Source of the DNA: JAJEEA01 sp965116765
GTDB taxonomy: Bacteria; Acidobacteriota; Vicinamibacteria; Vicinamibacterales; UBA8438
Reading direction: 5' to 3'
Assembly (NCBI GenBank): GCA_965116765.1
Contig: OZ220718.1
Coordinates: 2,046,001-2,110,000, forward strand
DNA: 64,000 nt
Positions 43,541 through 51,895 of the stretch are shown here, piece after piece (position 1 is the stretch's first letter; each line of letters starts with the position of its first letter). The notes below the pieces were generated by a model, which was given only the letters and a program-made list of their open reading frames with translations, made no database searches and was not told the origin of the DNA. Made by a program: the position numbers and the translations under genes.

Positions 43541-46079
43541 CTACCGCCCGCCGGCCTCGGTCGCCGCCGCCGGATGCAGCATCGTCACGCTCTCGGTGAC
43601 CGAATCGACCTTGGCGCGGCTGTAGAAGATCGGGAAGTACTTGTTGCGCGCCCACAGCTCGAACAGGTCGCGGTAGTGCGGGTTGTCCGGATCGCCGGAC
43701 TGGCCGGGGGTGTTCAGCCCCACCGAGTTGTCCCAGTTCGCGGTGTCCGCGACGATCATGAACGACGCCCCGGACGTCTGGTTGTCGCCGTTGCCGGTGT
43801 TGTGCACGGTGCCCGCCGTAGCCGCCGCGCGGCAGCGGCCCCACGTCGAGCCGGGCCCGCATGTCGGGGCTGACGGCCGCGGTCATGGGATGGCGGATCA
43901 GGGCGTGCTTGAACTTCTCCTGCCCGTACTGCCACTTCGACTGGTCGGGGCCCAGCCGCTCCTCCAGGTCGACGAGGGCCTGGGTCAGGCTGCGAACGAG
44001 GACGGCGTCGCGGCCCGCCACCGGGTCGTCGCCGAAGCGGCCGTCGGGGGCGGCCAGCCAGTCGATGATGCGCTTGGTGTTGAGGCCCCCGATGAAGTCG
44101 CGCGCCGCCTCGGGCACGATGAGGTCGCGCATGTTGGTGCGCAGGCGGCGCTCGAAGCTGACGTAGACGGCGGCCTCGACCGAGTCCTTGTCGAGCACGA
44201 AGTCCCAGCCCCGCAGCCGGTCGCGCAGCCCGGCGACCTTCGGGTCGTCGATCTCGAGCTCGCGCAGGAAGGGGACGATGTTCCGGCCCGCGACGGTCAG
44301 GTCGTCGTGCTGCATGCGCATCATGTCGACCACCGTCATGTGCCGGCTCACGTCCAGCATCTCCTCGACCCGCGCCGCCCGCATCTGGTCGCCCCACGTG
44401 TAGTGCAGCGCCTCCCAGTAGGGATAGCCGTCGGGCACCGTGTAGTTGTTCGCGGTGCCGTAGAACCCCTTGTCGGGGTTGACCACGCTCGGCAGGGCGG
44501 TGATCGGCAGGTAGCCGTCCCACTCGTAGCGGCCGTCCCCCGGCACCGGCACGAGCCCGCTGTGGTAGGGCCGGATGGGGGACACGCCCACCGCCTGGTA
44601 GCCGATGTTGCGGTCGCGGTCGGCCCAGATCATGTTCTCGGAGGGGATGCGGCTGTAGCTGCACGCCTCGACGAACTCCTCCCAGGTGCGGGCCTGGTCC
44701 ATGCGCAGGCTCGCGAGGTAGGGGGCGCCGCCGTAGTCGAGCCACGCCGCGCGCAGGGCGTAGGCCTTGTGGTTCTCGCGGTCCTCGTAGAGCACCGGGC
44801 CGTGCCGGGTGTACTTCAGCTCGACGTCGACGGCGTCCTGCCCCTTCACGGGGACGCGGTCGTCGATGACGGTCATCGACTCCCAGCGGCCCAGGTAGCG
44901 GTACTGGTTCGGGTCGTCGGGGTTGGTGTCGTAGACGTAGAGGTCCTCGTTGTCCTGCCCGAAGACGGTCAGCCCCCACGCGCCGTGCTCGTTGTGGCCG
45001 ATCGACACCCCCGGCAGCACCGGCTCGCCGCCCCCGATGACGTTCCAGCCCGGCGCCACCAGGTGCACCCAGTAGCGCAGCGACGGCGCGCTCTGCACCC
45101 GGTGGGGATCGTTGACCATCAGCGGAAACCCGGTCAGGGTGCGGCTGCCCGCCACCACCCAGTTGTTGCTGCCGATGGCCTCGTAGTCCTGCCGCTCGAG
45201 GTCGATCTCGCTCGGCAGGGCGGCGGCGAGCCGCTCGTACGTGGCCCGGTCGCCGCGGTGGGCCTGGACGATGTCGTCGGGCTCGAACCGCACCGAACGC
45301 CGGTGCGCGCGGTAGAGGTCGAGGATGCCCTCGTCGAGCAGCGACGCGTCGATCGCGGGGTCGAGGCTCAGGTCGGGGTCGCCGTAGTAGTAGTTCAGCT
45401 CCTCGACGGCGTCGGCGCCGAGCAGCGCCACCGCGCGCGCGTTGCGGATCTCGGCGGTGACGTTGGCCACCAGTCCCTGGTGGCGGGAGACGACCACCTC
45501 GGGGGTCCAGTGGCCGGGGGTGATCCCCAGCAGCTCGAACTCGACGGGCAGCAGCGACGGATCGGCGTTGGCCCGGTCGACGTACGCGTTGACGCCCCTC
45601 ACGAACGCCGGGATGATCCGGTCCCCGCGGTCGTGGTAGTGGTTCATCTCGGTCGTCATGTCGCCGCGGAACCGGTGCAGCCGGGCCCCGATGTCGCGCT
45701 CGAGCTCGCGCGGCCCGAGGATCTCGGCGACGGTGCCCGTCGCCTGCCGGCGCCACATCTCGAACTGGAACAGGCGGTCGCGGGCCGCCGCGTAGCCCTG
45801 GGCGAAGAAGAGGTCCGCCTCGTTCTCGGCGTAGATGTGGTTGATGCCCCAGCGGTCGGTGACGATCTCCACCGGCGCCTGCAGGCCCGCGAGCTCGAGG
45901 CTCTCGGACTGCGCCGACAACGCCGGGCCGTGGCTCGTGATCGTCAACGCCAGGGCCGCCAGGAGTGCCGGCCGCAGAACGGCGCGGACTCCCGGAGGGT
46001 TGGTCGGACGCCCGGGGGAGCCGCCGGGCGACGACGGGCGGGCCGGGGCGGCCGTCCGGACGCGGGTGCTGCGGGTCAT
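43541..46079 (-). CDS. Penicillin acylase-family N-terminal nucleophile hydrolase, frameshifted
   Basis: This ~840-residue exported precursor would be cut into alpha and beta subunits. The beta subunit begins at Ser (about residue 304) in EAIGSNNWVV, the catalytic nucleophile. Family members cleave amides such as acyl-homoserine lactones or beta-lactam side chains in the periplasm. The N-terminus holds element copy G (residues ~11-40) before the hydrophobic core LLAALALTI. Near 43812-43814 one extra C in a C run breaks the frame. Upstream ends ..LPRGGYGG and the correct continuation (HNTGNGDNQTSGASF to AATEAGGR) lies in another frame down to 43541. Start ATG 46079 has GGAGG upstream. Confidence 0.85.
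45960..46048 (+). repeat. Dispersed palindromic element, copy G
   Basis: A diverged copy with GGAGTGCCGGCCG pairing with CGGCGCGGACTCC. Helix 2 is GCCCG with CGGGC, a full compensatory change from GCCCA/TGGGC. It sits in the coding region of the acylase signal peptide and is read in the same minus-strand frame as copy A in the Omp85 gene. Confidence 0.75.
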
Positions 46080-46130
46080 GGCGTGGCTTCCTCCGTTCGG
46101 ATCTCGGCCGCGGATATCGAGGCGAGACGC

Positions 46131-46138
46131 ATTATAAT
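46131..46138. promoter_or_regulatory. Palindromic -10 element ATTATAAT shared by divergent genes
   Basis: ATTATAAT is its own reverse complement, so it contains TATAAT on both strands. It lies between the acylase gene (start 46079, minus) and the exporter gene (start 46204, plus) and could drive both. -35 boxes are weak on both sides. Confidence 0.5.
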
Positions 46139-46203
46139 CCCGGCACCTGTAAACACCGGCGCTGTCCAATCCGCGCTCTTCCTCGACCGCTCCCCCATCG
46201 ATC

Positions 46204-47595
46204 ATGACTGACGACGTCTCGCCGGCTGCGGGCCGGTCCGCGCCGCCGAACCGCCCGTCGCCGCCCGACGGCTCCGCTCGCCCCCCGAACGCTGCCGCGG
46301 GCCCCGTCACCGTCGCGCCGCGCGGGGTCCTGGCCTCGGAAGACTGGTGGGCCGTCTGGCTCGGCGGGCTCCTCATCGCGGTCGCCGCCCTCGGGCTCCT
46401 CACCGGGGTGGCCGGCCTCGGCCGCTGGACCGCCAACCCCCTCGACGCCTTCGACGGGCGGGTGGCGGGGCTGGCGATGCTGGGCCTCGGGCTGGCCCTG
46501 CCCACCGCCCTCGCCGCCCAGGCCATCGGCGGGCGGTTCATCCAGCACCAGGCGGGGTTCTTCGGGCTGTTCGGACTCGCCGTCCTCGCCTACGCCCTCG
46601 CCAACCAGACCGGCATCCGGGCGGCGGGGGTGGGCTACGCCTTCTGGGCCCTGGCGCTGGGGCTCGTCGTCTCGAACGCCGCCGGCGTCCCGGGCTGGCT
46701 GAAGCCGGCCCTGCGCAGCGAGCTGTACATCAAGACGGGGCTCGTGCTCCTCGGGGCGGAGGTCCTGTTCAACCGCATCCTGACCCTCGGCCCGCCGGGG
46801 CTGCTCGTCGCCTGGCTCGTCACCCCCGTCGTCATCCTCTTCATGTACCGCTTCGGCACGCGGGTGCTGAAGATGGCCAGCCCCTCGCTGGTCATCGTCA
46901 TCGCCGTCGCCACCTCGGTGTGCGGCGTCTCGGCCGCCATCGCCACCGCGGCGGCGGCGCGGGCGAAGAGGGACGAGCTGACCCTGGCCGTGAGCATGAC
47001 GCTGATCTTCACCGTCCTCATGATGATCGTCATGCCCCTCGGCATCCGCGCCGTCGGCATGGACCCGATCGTCGGCGGGGCCTGGATCGGCGGCACGGTG
47101 GACGCCACCGGGGCCGTCGTGGCGGCGGGAGCGATGCTGGGGGAGGAGGCGGGGCAGGTGGCGGCCGTGGTCAAGATGATCCAGAACATCCTGATCGGGG
47201 TCGTGGCGTTCCTGGTGGCCGTGTACTGGGTGACCCGCGTGGATGCGCCGGGCGCCGCCGACCGTCCCGCCGCGGCCGAGATCTGGCGACGCTTCCCCAA
47301 GTTCATCCTCGGCTTCCTGGGGGCGTCGCTGCTGTTCTCGTTCGTGCTGACGCCGGCCCTCGGGGACGAGGCGGTGGCCGGCGTCATCGACCTCACGTCC
47401 GACCTCCGCGGCTGGCTCTTCTGCCTCGCGTTCGCGAGCATCGGGCTCGAGTCGAACTTCCGCGCCCTCGCCGGGCAGGTCTCCGGGGGGCGGCCGATTC
47501 AGCTCTACGTCGTGGGCCAGACCTTCAACCTCGTGCTGACCCTGCTCGCGGCCTGGCTCGCGTTCGGCGGGGTCCTCTTCGACCCGTTGTCATGA
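46204..47595 (+). CDS. YeiH/UPF0324-family putative sulfate exporter
   Basis: This 463-residue inner-membrane protein of about 11-12 helices matches the family of putative sulfate exporters (PSE, YeiH). Conserved family segments include SVCGVSAAIATAAA, GGTVDATGAVVAAGAM and VVKMIQNILIGVVAFLVA. The N-terminal ~45 residues are Pro/Ala-rich and cytoplasmic. Substrate evidence for the family is thin (sulfonate or sulfate efflux has been suggested). The stop overlaps the following start by ATGA. Confidence 0.88.
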   Translation: MTDDVSPAAGRSAPPNRPSPPDGSARPPNAAAGPVTVAPRGVLASEDWWAVWLGGLLIAVAALGLLTGVAGLGRWTANPLDAFDGRVAGLAMLGLGLALPTALAAQAIGGRFIQHQAGFFGLFGLAVLAYALANQTGIRAAGVGYAFWALALGLVVSNAAGVPGWLKPALRSELYIKTGLVLLGAEVLFNRILTLGPPGLLVAWLVTPVVILFMYRFGTRVLKMASPSLVIVIAVATSVCGVSAAIATAAAARAKRDELTLAVSMTLIFTVLMMIVMPLGIRAVGMDPIVGGAWIGGTVDATGAVVAAGAMLGEEAGQVAAVVKMIQNILIGVVAFLVAVYWVTRVDAPGAADRPAAAEIWRRFPKFILGFLGASLLFSFVLTPALGDEAVAGVIDLTSDLRGWLFCLAFASIGLESNFRALAGQVSGGRPIQLYVVGQTFNLVLTLLAAWLAFGGVLFDPLS

Positions 47596-47846
47596 CCACC
47601 GGCAACGAGACCCGCCGCCGGCCCCGCGGGGCCGTCGACAGCAGCCGCAGGCGGCCCGCGCGGCTCGCGGTCGGGATGCTGGCGCTGGGCGCGCTCGCCC
47701 TGCTGCTCTCGCAGGCCGTCCGCCTGCCCGGCCCGGCGGGCGACGCCATCCGACGAAACGCAGCCGAGGACCGTGACGCGACCGCCCTGTTCTACACCGA
47801 GGTGGACGGCTGGCCGGCGTGGCGGGACGGCACGCCCGATCGATAA
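47592..47846 (+). CDS. Small single-pass membrane protein coupled to the YeiH-like exporter
   Basis: This 84-residue protein has a basic N-terminus, one membrane helix (LAVGMLALGALALLLSQAV) and a short outer segment ending ALFYTEVDGWPAWRDG. The ATGA overlap with the exporter stop argues for a real, co-translated gene. The family is not recognised. It may be a small partner of the exporter. Confidence 0.65.
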   Translation: MTTGNETRRRPRGAVDSSRRRPARLAVGMLALGALALLLSQAVRLPGPAGDAIRRNAAEDRDATALFYTEVDGWPAWRDGTPDR

Positions 47847-47901
47847 CCCGGCCCGGCCTGATCCGCGGTCGGAGGTTCCGCGCCGGCGGCCGGTCGCGCC
47901 G

Positions 47902-49888
47902 TCATCCCCTGAAGAGCGCCGCCGCCCGGTCGAGGGCGTCGCGGTCGCCCACGAGGACGGCGGTGTCGCCGGGGCGATAGGCGAAGTCGGCCTCGCGCTG
48001 GTAGTGCGGCCGTCCCTCCCTGATCACGGCGATCTGCACGGCGCCGGTGGCCCGTCGCAGGTCGAGCGAGGTGGCGCTCTCGCCCACCGCGGCCGCCCCC
48101 GCTTCGACCTCCGTCAGCTCGAGGGCGCCGTGGATGCCGAGGTGCTTCAGCTTGTCGAGTTGCAGGTTGGGCTGGGCGCGCCCCCGCAGCAGGCCGTAGT
48201 GCTCGTCGCGCACCGCGTCGAGCTCGTGCGCGATCCGCGAGGCGGGGATCTCGTAGCACTCCAGGGCCCGGGCGAACAGCTCGAGCGACGCCTCGAACTC
48301 CTCGACCACGACCTCGGTGGCGCCCAGCCGCATCAGCTCGTCGATGGACCCGACGTAGCGCGTCCGCACCACGACCGCCGCCCCCGGCGCCGCCCGGCGG
48401 GCCGCCGCCACCCCCCGCCGCTCGTCGAACGGGGACGAGATCGCGAAGACGATGAGCCTCGCCCCGCCGCCGGCGGCGCGCGACAGCACGGGGTGTCCGG
48501 CGCCGTCGCCGTAGAGCGTCGCGAACCCCTCGCGCCGCGCCGCCTCCACCAGCTCGGCGTTCTGGTCGATGACGAGGCACTCGATGCCCGCCGCCTGCAG
48601 CATCCTCGCCAGGTAGCGGCCGGCGAGGCCGTAGCCGACGACGATGGCGTGGTCTCTCGGGGCGGCGGCCGGCCCTTCCGCGGCCGGGGCGGGACCCGCC
48701 CCCCCGGCGAGCCGGACCGCCCAGGGCCGTGACGCCGCCACCAGGAACGGCGCCACCATCATGGAGAGCGCGGCGACGGCCAGGAACACCTGGTAGTGCC
48801 CGTCCCCGAACAGCCCCAGGGGCAGGCCCGCCGCCGCGAGCACGAACGAGAACTCCCCGATCTGGGCCAGGCTCAGCCCGGTCGCGAGCGGCGGTGTCGA
48901 GGCGCCGCCCCCGCGCCATCACCGCCCCCGCCGCCACCGCCGCCTTCACGCCCGCCAGCAGCAGCGTTCCCCCCAGCAGCAGGGGCAGGTGCGCCGCCAC
49001 CACCGTCAGGTCGAGCAGCATGCCGATCGAGGTGAAGAACACGCCGCTGAAGAGGGCGCGGAACGGCATGACGTCGTCGAGGGCCTGCAGGCCGTACTTC
49101 GACTCCGAGATGACGAGCCCGGCCAGGAACGCGCCGACCGCGAGCGAGAACCCCGCCGTCGACGCGGCGAGCGCCGTCCCCATCGCGAAGAACCCCACGC
49201 ACAGGGTGAACAGGTCGCGGTCGCGGGTCTCGACGATGCGGTCCAGGGTCCAGCGGACCACGAGCCGCCCGCCCGCGACGAGGGCGACCATCGCCGCGAG
49301 CCCCAGCCCGAGCCGGGGCCAGAGGCCGCCGGCCCCGCCCGTCGCGGGGTCGGCGCCGCCTCCGCCGGCGCCGGCCGCGAACAGGGGCACGACGAGCATG
49401 AGGGGCACGATGGCGAGGTCCTGGAACAGCAGGACGGCGATGGCCTCGCGGCCGTGCGGCGCGTCGAGCTCGCCGCGGTCGGCGAGGCTCTTGCTGACGA
49501 TGGCGGTGGACGACAGGGCCGCGAGGGCGCCGTAGAAGAGGCTCTGGCCCGGCGGGAGGCCGAGCAGCGCGCCGCCCGCCGCCGCGAGGCCCATCACCCC
49601 GAGCACCTGCAGGCCGCCCGCGACCAGAATCGACGCGCCCCACCCCAGCACCTGCGACAGCGAGAGCTCGAGCCCGATCTCGAACAGCAGCAGCACCACC
49701 CCGATCTCGGCGAGGGCGGCGACCGCGTCGGGCTCGGGGATGAACGCCGCGCCGTGGGGACCGATGGCGACGCCGACCAGCAGGAACCCCACCAGCGTCG
49801 GCACGCGCAGGCGGTGCGCGAGGGCGACGACGGGTATGGCGAGGCCCACGATGAGGGCCAGGTTGCGGAGGACGGCAAGATCGTGCAT
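47902..49888 (-). CDS. CPA2 cation/proton antiporter with TrkA domains (KefB/YbaL/RosB-like), frameshifted
   Basis: This is a protein of about 660 residues if joined. The first ~325 residues form the 12-helix Na+/H+ exchanger domain (VGFLLVGVAIGPHG, FQDLAIVPLMLVV, GAFLAGLVISES). A TrkA-N/RCK domain follows (VVGYGLAGRYLARMLQAAG, then a TrkA-C end with FAYRPGDTAVLVG). One extra C in the CCCCC run at 48909-48913 shifts the frame. The sequence after it continues correctly (ATGLSLAQIGEFSFVLAAAG) in a second frame to 47902. It would expel K+ or Na+ in exchange for protons, gated by a nucleotide on the TrkA domain. Start ATG 49888. Confidence 0.85.
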
Positions 49889-49911
49889 GGGCGGACCGCG
49901 GCCTCGCGCCG

Positions 49912-50946
49912 TCAACGGCCCCGGCGGCGGAAGTACTCGATCTGGTACTCGCGGACGTTGCGGTTGTGCTCCCGCAGGGTGTCGGCGAACACGTGCGAGC
50001 CGTCGTTGCGGCTGACGAAGTACAGGTGCGACACGTCCGCCGGGGCCACCGCGGCCCGGAGGTCGTCCCCGTTCGGCGCCCCGATGGGGCCCGGCGGCAG
50101 CCCGGGATAGACGTAGGTGTTGTACGGCGAGTCGAACCGGAGGTTGTCGCGGGTGAGGTTGCCGTCGTAGAGCCCCGCGAGCTCCAGCGCGTAGATGACG
50201 GTCGGGTCGCACTGCAGCAGCATGCGCCGATCGAGGCGGTTGTTGAAGACGGCCGAGACGACGGGCCGCTCCTCGTCGAGCCCCGTCTCGCGCCGGATGA
50301 GCGACGCCAGCGTCACCACCTCGCGGACGCCGAGGCCGCGCGCCGCCGCCTGCGCCAGCAGGTCGTCGTCGAACACCCGCCGGAACTGCGCGACCATCGC
50401 CTCGACGAGGTCGTCGGCGGTGGCGCTGCGCGGCAGCGAGTAGGTCTCGGGAAACAGGTACCCCTCGAGGTCGGCCGCGTCGGGGTCGAAGTCGGCGACC
50501 AGCTCGACCCGCGTACTCGCGGCGAGGAACGCCTCGGCCGATCCGAACCCGGACCGCTCGTACCGCTCGGCCATCTCGCGCCGGGTGAGCCCCTCGGGGA
50601 AGGTGATGGGCAGCAGGTGGACCCGCCCGTCCGCGATGGCGTCGACGACGGCCATCGCGGACAGCGGCAACGCGAACCGGTACTCCCCCGCCTGCAGGCC
50701 GCGGTCCCGCCCGCTGCGCCACAGCGCGAGGCGGAACGTCGTCTCGTCGCGGACGACGCCGGCGGCCGCGAGCCGGCGGCCGATCTCCGCCGTCGGCGTC
50801 CCCGGCGGGATGTCCACGAAGACCTCGCCGCCTTCGTAGCCGCGGTACGCCTCGTCCGCGCGGTCGTAGAGGCGCTTCGCGCCGTACGCCGCCAATCCCC
50901 CCGCGAGCAGCGCGGCGACGACGACCCACGCCAGCAGCTTCTTCAT
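49912..50946 (-). CDS. mltG: Endolytic murein transglycosylase MltG
   Basis: This 344-residue protein has one N-terminal membrane helix (LLAWVVVAALLAGGLAAYGA). A LysM-like region follows, then the YceG/MltG catalytic domain with EGYLFPETY, which carries the catalytic Glu. Family signatures LASLIRRETG, SAVFNNRL, CDPTVIYAL and SPYNTYVYPGLPPGPI are all present. It cuts nascent glycan strands in the periplasm and sets their length. It is coupled to ruvX by an ATGA overlap (a common pairing) and has AAGGA upstream. Confidence 0.95.
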   Translation of the reverse strand: MKKLLAWVVVAALLAGGLAAYGAKRLYDRADEAYRGYEGGEVFVDIPPGTPTAEIGRRLAAAGVVRDETTFRLALWRSGRDRGLQAGEYRFALPLSAMAVVDAIADGRVHLLPITFPEGLTRREMAERYERSGFGSAEAFLAASTRVELVADFDPDAADLEGYLFPETYSLPRSATADDLVEAMVAQFRRVFDDDLLAQAAARGLGVREVVTLASLIRRETGLDEERPVVSAVFNNRLDRRMLLQCDPTVIYALELAGLYDGNLTRDNLRFDSPYNTYVYPGLPPGPIGAPNGDDLRAAVAPADVSHLYFVSRNDGSHVFADTLREHNRNVREYQIEYFRRRGR

Positions 50947-51422
50947 GTTCCTTCCGGCCCGGCCCGGGCGTCGAGATGGTCCTGGTCGAGATGGTCCTGG
51001 TCGAGTTGGCCCTGGTCGAGATGGTCCTGCAGGATGACGGCGGCGGCGGCGGCGTCCAGCCGCGCCTTGCGCCGGCGCCAGTCGCGCTCGCGCAGGGCGA
51101 GACGCTGCTCCGCCTCGACGCTCGTGAGCCGCTCGTCCTGCAGGGCGACCGGCAGGCCGGTCCGCTGCCCGATGGCCCGCGCGACCGCGGTCACCCGCGC
51201 GTCGTCGTCGTGACGCCGGCCGTCGAGATGAGACGGCCGCCCGACGACGACGCGCGCGACCGGGGCGTCGCCCTGCGCCAGCTCCGCGAGCAGCGCCGCG
51301 ACCCGGTCCGCGACCGAATCGGGCGATCCCGCCCCGCTCACCGTCCGCCAAGGGGTCGCGAGCGTGCCCGTCGGGTCGCTGACCGCGATACCCATCCGAC
51401 GCCGTCCGAGGTCCAGTCCCAT
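50943..51422 (-). CDS. ruvX: Holliday junction resolvase-like RuvX (YqgF)
   Basis: This 159-residue RNase H-fold protein begins MGLDLGRRRMGIAVSDPTGT and has VVGRPSHLDG and LQDERLTSVEAE, the YqgF/RuvX signatures with their acidic catalytic residues. Homologues process the 5' end of 16S pre-rRNA or resolve Holliday junctions. The C-terminal end carries a DHLDQ repeat encoded by a 15-bp tandem repeat, so the last ~20 residues are not conserved. An in-frame GTG eight bases earlier is an alternative start. It overlaps mltG by ATGA. Confidence 0.92.
   Translation of the reverse strand: MGLDLGRRRMGIAVSDPTGTLATPWRTVSGAGSPDSVADRVAALLAELAQGDAPVARVVVGRPSHLDGRRHDDDARVTAVARAIGQRTGLPVALQDERLTSVEAEQRLALRERDWRRRKARLDAAAAAVILQDHLDQGQLDQDHLDQDHLDARAGPEGT
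50971..51030 (+). repeat. 15-bp tandem repeat at the ruvX 3' end
   Basis: Four units of TCGAGATGGTCCTGG start at 50971, 50986, 51001 (two changes) and 51016. They encode DQDHL-type repeats in the RuvX tail. Confidence 0.88.
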
Positions 51423-51535
51423 CGCTCTCACGCCGCAAGCCCCCACGCGCCCGGGGTGCATGCGGCAGTCGAGAGCGGCCGGGACTCTCGCCGCGGACTC
51501 CCCGGCCGAGGCAAGTCCATCCCGTTCAAGCCTAG

Positions 51536-51602
51536 GAGCTTGCGCCGCAGAACGCAACGGCCGTGGAGTGCCGCGGTGCAAGCTCCTGGGGCGGTGGGGC
51601 TG
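51536..51602 (+). repeat. Dispersed palindromic element, diverged copy C'
   Basis: AGGAGCTTGCGCCGC pairs with GCGGTGCAAGCTCCT. The middle of the stem has changed on both sides relative to copy C (CTTGC/GCAAG in place of TCTGC/GCAGA), and the loop is enlarged. A degraded second part runs into copy C. Confidence 0.72.
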
Positions 51603-51639
51603 GGGCCGAACACGGAGCCTGCGACGGGTTCGGCGGCGC

Positions 51640-51725
51640 TAGGAGTCTGCGCCGTAGAACGGTGCAGACTCCTAGCAGGGTTGGTTGGGCGCCCAGCGGA
51701 GCCGAAGGCGACGATGGGCGGGCTA
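51640..51725 (+). repeat. Dispersed palindromic element, copy C (reference copy)
   Basis: Helix 1 is a perfect 12-bp stem, CTAGGAGTCTGC with GCAGACTCCTAG, with an inner CCG-TAGAA-CGG tip. It is followed by AGCAGGGTTGGTTGGGCGCC and helix 2, GCCCA with TGGGC, around GCCGAAGGC. The copy is in the 473-base gap between ruvX and the S41-like gene; the gap otherwise holds copy C' and no gene. Confidence 0.9.
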
Positions 51726-51895
51726 GCATCCCCGGCCGGCCGCCGCCCCCGGGCCGCGCCCGGAAACCCGGCCGCCAGGCAGGCCCGCGGACTCACCCCC
51801 ACTTCGATCAACGAAACCGCCGGCGGATTCGATAGAATTGCGGGATACGGACGCAACCGGTCCGCGCCCGGCGGGCCACAGCATCGAGGCTGCTC

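Noticed and set aside
42402..46541. One 1379-codon frame joining the acylase and the downstream esterase
   Set aside because: The join arises from the acylase frameshift. The esterase has its own signal peptide and start at 43346, and the acylase continues in another frame to 43541.
47792..50929. A long minus-strand frame covering the antiporter and mltG regions
   Set aside because: Only the part from 49888 to about 48913 is the antiporter. The region over mltG is antisense-free shadow sequence in the wrong frame.
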